NCBI RefSeq assembly: GCF_020567705.1
Contig: NZ_JAJDJU010000013.1
Coordinates: 1-64,000 of the forward strand
DNA: 64,000 bases
Direction of reading: 5' to 3'
From: Acidocella sp. KAb 2-4
GTDB lineage: Bacteria; Pseudomonadota; Alphaproteobacteria; Acetobacterales; Acetobacteraceae
Position 1 is the stretch's first letter; each line of letters starts with the position of its first letter. The notes beneath the pieces were generated by a model. That model was not told where the DNA came from. It ran no database searches and worked only from the letters and a program-made list of their open reading frames with translations. Made by a program: the position numbers and the translations under genes. Shown here piece after piece: positions 60,795 to 64,000 of this stretch.

Positions 60795-62372
60795 ATGTTG
60801 GACAACAGCCTGAAGGGCCAGTTGCAGGCCTACCTCACCCGTGTTTCCACGCCGCTGGAGCTGGTGGCGAGCCTCGACGACTCGGCGCTGGCCGCCGAAA
60901 TGCGCGGGCTGCTCACCGACATTGCTGGCCTGAGCGACAAGATCGCCGTGCGCTTCGACGGCGCCGATGCCCGTAAGCCCTCCTTCGAGATTCGCCGTGC
61001 CGGAGCCGACCATGGCGTGCGCTTCGCCGGGCTGCCGATGGGGCATGAATTCACCTCGCTGGTGCTGGCGCTGCTGCAAACCGGCGGCCACCCGCCCAAG
61101 GTCGAGGCCGATGTGATCGAACAGATCAAGGCGCTGCCCGGCGAATATCATTTCGAGACGTTCTTTTCGCAATCCTGCCAGGTCTGCCCGGATGTGGTGC
61201 AGGCGCTGAACCTGATGGCGATCATGAACCCGAATATCCGCCACACCGCGATCGACGGCGCGGCCTTCCAGGCCGAGGTGGCCGAGAAGAAGGTGATGGC
61301 CGTGCCCACCGTGTTCCTCAATGGCGGCGAGTTCGGCGCCGGGGCGATGAGCCTGCAACAGATCCTGGCCAAGGTGGATGTGAACGCCGCAGCGCGTGAC
61401 GCCGAGAAGCTGCGGGCCAAGAGCGTGTTCGACGTGCTGGTGGTGGGCGGCGGCCCGGCCGGGGCGGCGGCGGCCATCTATGCCGCGCGCAAGGGGATTC
61501 ATACCGGCGTCGTGGCCGAGCGCTTCGGCGGCCAGGTGATGGACACCATGGCGATCGAGAATTTCATCTCGGTGCAGCACACCGAGGGTCCGCAGCTGGG
61601 CGCGGCGCTGGAAGCCCATACGCGCGATTACGGCGTGGACATCATGAAGGGCCACACGGTCGAGAAGATCGTGCCGCCGGGCCAGCCGGGCGGGCTGTTC
61701 GCCGTGCATGTGGCGGGCGGGGCGCAGCTGGCGGCGAAATCGGTGGTGCTCTCTACCGGCGCGCGCTGGCGCAACATGAACGTGCCGGGTGAGCAGGAGT
61801 ACCGCAACAAGGGCGTGGCCTATTGCCCGCATTGCGACGGCCCGCTGTTCAAGGGCAAGCGCGTGGCGGTGATCGGCGGCGGCAATTCCGGCGTCGAGGC
61901 GGCGATCGACCTTGCCGGCATCGTCTCGCATGTCACGCTCATCGAGTTCGATTCCAAGCTGCGCGCCGACGCCGTGTTGCAGGAGAAGCTGAAGAGCCTG
62001 CCCAACACCACGATCATCGTCTCCGCCCGCACCACCGAGGTGCATGGCGATGGCGACAAGGTGGTTGGCCTCTCCTACGAGGACCGGAGCACCGGTGAGC
62101 TGCACCGGCTGAACCTGGAGGGTATCTTCGTGCAGATCGGGCTGGTGCCGAATACCGAGTGGCTGAAGGGCGCCGTGGCGCTGAGCCCGCGCGGGGAGAT
62201 CGAGATCGACGCCCGTGGCGAGACCTCGGTGCCGGGGCTGTTCGCGGCTGGGGATGCGACCACCGTGCCGTATAAGCAGATCATCATCGCCGCGGGCGAG
62301 GGGGCCAAGGCCGCGCTCTCCGCCTTCGACTATCTGATCCGTCTGGCCCCGGCGACCGCCGCGGCGGCCTGA
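60795..62372 (+). CDS. ahpF: Alkyl hydroperoxide reductase subunit F
   Basis: A 525-residue FAD enzyme that passes NADH electrons to AhpC. The N-terminal thioredoxin-like domain has [12 protein letters not shown] (Cys128/131). The thioredoxin-reductase part has [19 protein letters not shown], the second redox pair in [10 protein letters not shown] (about 343-346), [20 protein letters not shown] and [25 protein letters not shown] precedes the ATG. 111 bases separate it from ahpC and six from oxyR. Confidence 0.97.
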   Translation: MLDNSLKGQLQAYLTRVSTPLELVASLDDSALAAEMRGLLTDIAGLSDKIAVRFDGADARKPSFEIRRAGADHGVRFAGLPMGHEFTSLVLALLQTGGHPPKVEADVIEQIKALPGEYHFETFFSQSCQVCPDVVQALNLMAIMNPNIRHTAIDGAAFQAEVAEKKVMAVPTVFLNGGEFGAGAMSLQQILAKVDVNAAARDAEKLRAKSVFDVLVVGGGPAGAAAAIYAARKGIHTGVVAERFGGQVMDTMAIENFISVQHTEGPQLGAALEAHTRDYGVDIMKGHTVEKIVPPGQPGGLFAVHVAGGAQLAAKSVVLSTGARWRNMNVPGEQEYRNKGVAYCPHCDGPLFKGKRVAVIGGGNSGVEAAIDLAGIVSHVTLIEFDSKLRADAVLQEKLKSLPNTTIIVSARTTEVHGDGDKVVGLSYEDRSTGELHRLNLEGIFVQIGLVPNTEWLKGAVALSPRGEIEIDARGETSVPGLFAAGDATTVPYKQIIIAAGEGAKAALSAFDYLIRLAPATAAAA

Positions 62373-62378
62373 CCGGCC

Positions 62379-63278
62379 ATGACCTACCTGCCGACACCGC
62401 AGCAGCTCCGCTACCTGGTGATGCTGGCCGAAACCGGACATTTCGGCCGCGCCGCCTCGGCCTGCGCGGTGTCGCAATCCACGCTCTCGGCCGGGATTCT
62501 GGCGCTGGAGCGGGGGTTGGATGCGCAGATCCTCGACCGCGCCGCGCCCAAGCACGCCGTGTTCACCCCGCTGGGGCTGGAGCTGGTGAGCAAGGCGCGG
62601 TCGGCGCTGGCGGCCATCGCCGCCGTGGCCGAGGCCGCCGACGCCGCGCGCGCCCCGATGTCCGGCCCGTTGCGGCTGGGGGTGATCCCGACCATCGGGC
62701 CGTTTCTGCTGCCCCGGCTGATGCCCGCCTTGCGCGAGGGCTTCCCGGCGCTAAAGCTGTATCTGCGCGAGGACCAGACCGAGCGGCTGCTGGAGCAGCT
62801 TGAGGACGGAATGCTCGACCTGCTGATTCTGGCCGAGCCCTGCGCCTGCGGCGGGGCCGAGACCTTTCCGCTGGTGCGCGACGATTTCCTGGCCGCGCTG
62901 CCGCCCGGCCATCCGCTGGCGGTGCGCGAAAGCATTTCCATCACCGCGCTGGGGGCCGAGAATTTTCTGCTGCTGGAGGATGGGCATTGCCTGCGCGACC
63001 AGGTGCTCGCGGTGTGCAGCGCCGGCATGGGGCGCGAGCAGAAATTCGCGGCGACGTCGCTGCATACGCTCATCCAGATGGTGGCGGGCGGGCTGGGCGT
63101 GACACTGGTGCCGCAACTCGCGCTCACGGCGGGCTTGGCCGCGGGCACGGGGGTCGAGCTGCGCCGCCTGGAGGGCGCGGGCGGCTGGCGCACGCTCTCC
63201 ATGGCCTGGCGCCCCGGTAGCCCGCGCAGCGCCGAATACCGCGCCATGGCCCCGCTGGTGGTGCAGGCCTGCGGCTAG
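62379..63278 (+). CDS. oxyR: LysR-type peroxide regulator OxyR
   Basis: A 299-residue LysR protein. The HTH is in TPQQLRYLVMLAETGHFGRA and ASACAVSQSTLSAGILALE. The redox pair is conserved: Cys204 and Cys213 in LLLEDGHCLRDQVLAVC, matching E. coli Cys199/208 in spacing and sequence. FAATSLHTLIQMVAGGLGVT follows as in OxyR. It lies six bases after ahpF in the same direction, so it is probably co-transcribed with the genes it controls rather than divergent from them. Confidence 0.94.
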   Translation: MTYLPTPQQLRYLVMLAETGHFGRAASACAVSQSTLSAGILALERGLDAQILDRAAPKHAVFTPLGLELVSKARSALAAIAAVAEAADAARAPMSGPLRLGVIPTIGPFLLPRLMPALREGFPALKLYLREDQTERLLEQLEDGMLDLLILAEPCACGGAETFPLVRDDFLAALPPGHPLAVRESISITALGAENFLLLEDGHCLRDQVLAVCSAGMGREQKFAATSLHTLIQMVAGGLGVTLVPQLALTAGLAAGTGVELRRLEGAGGWRTLSMAWRPGSPRSAEYRAMAPLVVQACG

Positions 63279-63616
63279 ACTGGCAATCTGGCCCGGCCAT
63301 TCTCCCAGGCCAACGGCATGTGCGCCCGCACATGCGACCAGCGCAGCGCCCCGTAAACATGCGGGAAGAGCTGTCCGCCACGCGAGACTTCCCAGCGCAG
63401 CGCGCCGCCCAGGGCGGTGAGATCGATCGCGGCGATGACGAGCCCCGCCTGCCCGGCGAAATGCTTGCGCAAAGTCTCGTCGAGCTGCGCGGTGGTGGAG
63501 AGGTGGATGTAGCCATCCGCGATATCGACCGGCGCGCCGGGGAAGCGGTCTTCGCACAGCGCGGCGAATTGTTCAGCGGTCAGGATTTTATAGGCGATGG
63601 TGTCGGTGGGCGGCAT
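63275..63616 (-). CDS. DUF952 family protein
   Basis: A 113-residue protein. YKILTAEQFAALCEDR, DGYIHLSTTAQLDETLRKHF, LVIAAIDLTALGGALRWEVS and GQLFPHVYGAL fit the DUF952 family, small proteins of unknown function sometimes compared with glutathione-S-transferase partners or ADP-ribosyl cyclase folds. It ends convergent with oxyR, with a four-base overlap. No clear operon partners. Confidence 0.88.
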   Translation of the reverse strand: MPPTDTIAYKILTAEQFAALCEDRFPGAPVDIADGYIHLSTTAQLDETLRKHFAGQAGLVIAAIDLTALGGALRWEVSRGGQLFPHVYGALRWSHVRAHMPLAWENGRARLPV

Positions 63617-63642
63617 GAGCGCGTTTTAGCGGCTTGCGGGCG

Positions 63643-64000
63643 CTATGTCTCGTCTTCCGCCACCGCGCCGATGCGCAGGCAGGCCAGGGTCTGGTTAAGC
63701 ACGTTATAGGCGATCTGCCCGAAGCTCACCGGCCCCTGGCACGGCAGGCCGATGGCTTGGCGCAGCCGCCCGTGCAGGTAGTTTTGCAGGCAGACCGAGG
63801 AGAGGCCGCTGGCGTCGCGCGGCAATTGCACCAAGGCGCGGTCGAGTTCCTCGGGGTAATCCAGCACCGGCTCCGCGAAGCGGTAGGTCAGCCCTGGGTC
63901 AACCGGGGCGAGAAAGGTGGTGGTGCCCCCATGCGGGTCGCTGGCCAGAATGGAGAGGTTGATGAGCGCGCCATCATGGTCCGCGACCAGCGGCAGGCGC
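63643..64000 (-). CDS. Incomplete gene of unknown function (C-terminal part)
   Basis: The open frame runs off the window end; its 118 codons shown start upstream of 64000. The part that is visible reads LVADHDGALINLSILASDPH, FLAPVDPGLTYRFAEPVLDY and, near the end, SFGQIAYNVLNQTLACLRIG. I do not recognise a family. It is a globular, probably soluble sequence. 26 bases separate it from the DUF952 gene, so an operon is possible. Confidence 0.6.
   Translation of the reverse strand, partial: RLPLVADHDGALINLSILASDPHGGTTTFLAPVDPGLTYRFAEPVLDYPEELDRALVQLPRDASGLSSVCLQNYLHGRLRQAIGLPCQGPVSFGQIAYNVLNQTLACLRIGAVAEDET

Noticed and set aside
1-64000. Mobile element, prophage, CRISPR array, rRNA or tRNA
   Set aside because: No transposase, integrase, long terminal repeats, regularly spaced repeats or cloverleaf sequence were seen.

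Overview
The window is a gene-dense, high-GC chromosomal segment. Gene content and codon use fit an Alphaproteobacterium, most likely Acetobacteraceae: a complete Entner-Doudoroff operon, a Hint-domain repeat protein, the sdhCDAB order, and a small XRE regulator of the type common in Alphaproteobacteria. I see no insertion sequence, prophage, CRISPR array, rRNA or tRNA. The family placement is inference. Both ends cut genes: pgi at base 1 and an unrecognised gene at base 64000.

Bases 1-14200 handle sugar. On the minus strand runs zwf-pgl-edd-eda-gapN-pgi, with the first junctions overlapping by 1-4 bases. It would turn glucose-6-phosphate into pyruvate and glyceraldehyde-3-phosphate, and GapN would oxidise the latter to 3-phosphoglycerate with NADPH. 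Upstream on the same strand lie an OprB-type porin and a fructose PTS (fruB-fruK-fruA). A divergent LacI-type regulator follows, with a palindromic operator over the fruB -10 box.

Bases 14615-20093 hold the most unusual locus. A sensor-less sigma54 activator faces five small secreted-protein genes, one of them a periplasmic C39 peptidase. A coiled-coil/beta-barrel outer-membrane protein gene is divergent to them. The central intergenic region carries a perfect sigma54 -24/-12 element for the peptidase operon and a near-perfect one toward the barrel gene. Two of the small proteins carry LRGG at exactly residues 52-55, which resembles a C39 cleavage site. Two are Asn/Gln/Ser/Thr-rich with NVGN/NTGN repeats. 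The parts resemble the Pseudomonas Fap functional-amyloid system but are not the same; I propose it as an undescribed amyloid-like or surface-fibre export system.

Bases 20100-34680 hold alanine dehydrogenase with a divergent Lrp regulator, a 734-residue repeat/Hint protein, bioF-bioH-bioC, a DUF2147 protein, and a fatty-acid block (fadL, MerR regulator, thiolase, FadJ-type bifunctional enzyme, acyl-CoA dehydrogenase) closed by a strong bidirectional terminator.

Bases 34685-54650 are mostly housekeeping: an XRE regulator, tatA-mtnB-mtnD-mtnC-lnt (methionine salvage plus lipoprotein maturation), a CPBP protease with gluQ, an HNH nuclease, xseA, purD, a DUF1796 protein, an MFS carrier, an ABC exporter, a phosphatase, a nitronate monooxygenase, and the run hldD-lgt-midA-pgeF-lipoprotein, then ubiK.

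Bases 54800-64000 hold two paralogous tiny membrane proteins separated by a structured leader, an ETF-beta-type lysine methyltransferase homologue, sdhCDAB with a classic terminator, ahpC-ahpF-oxyR for peroxide defence, a DUF952 protein and an incomplete unknown gene.
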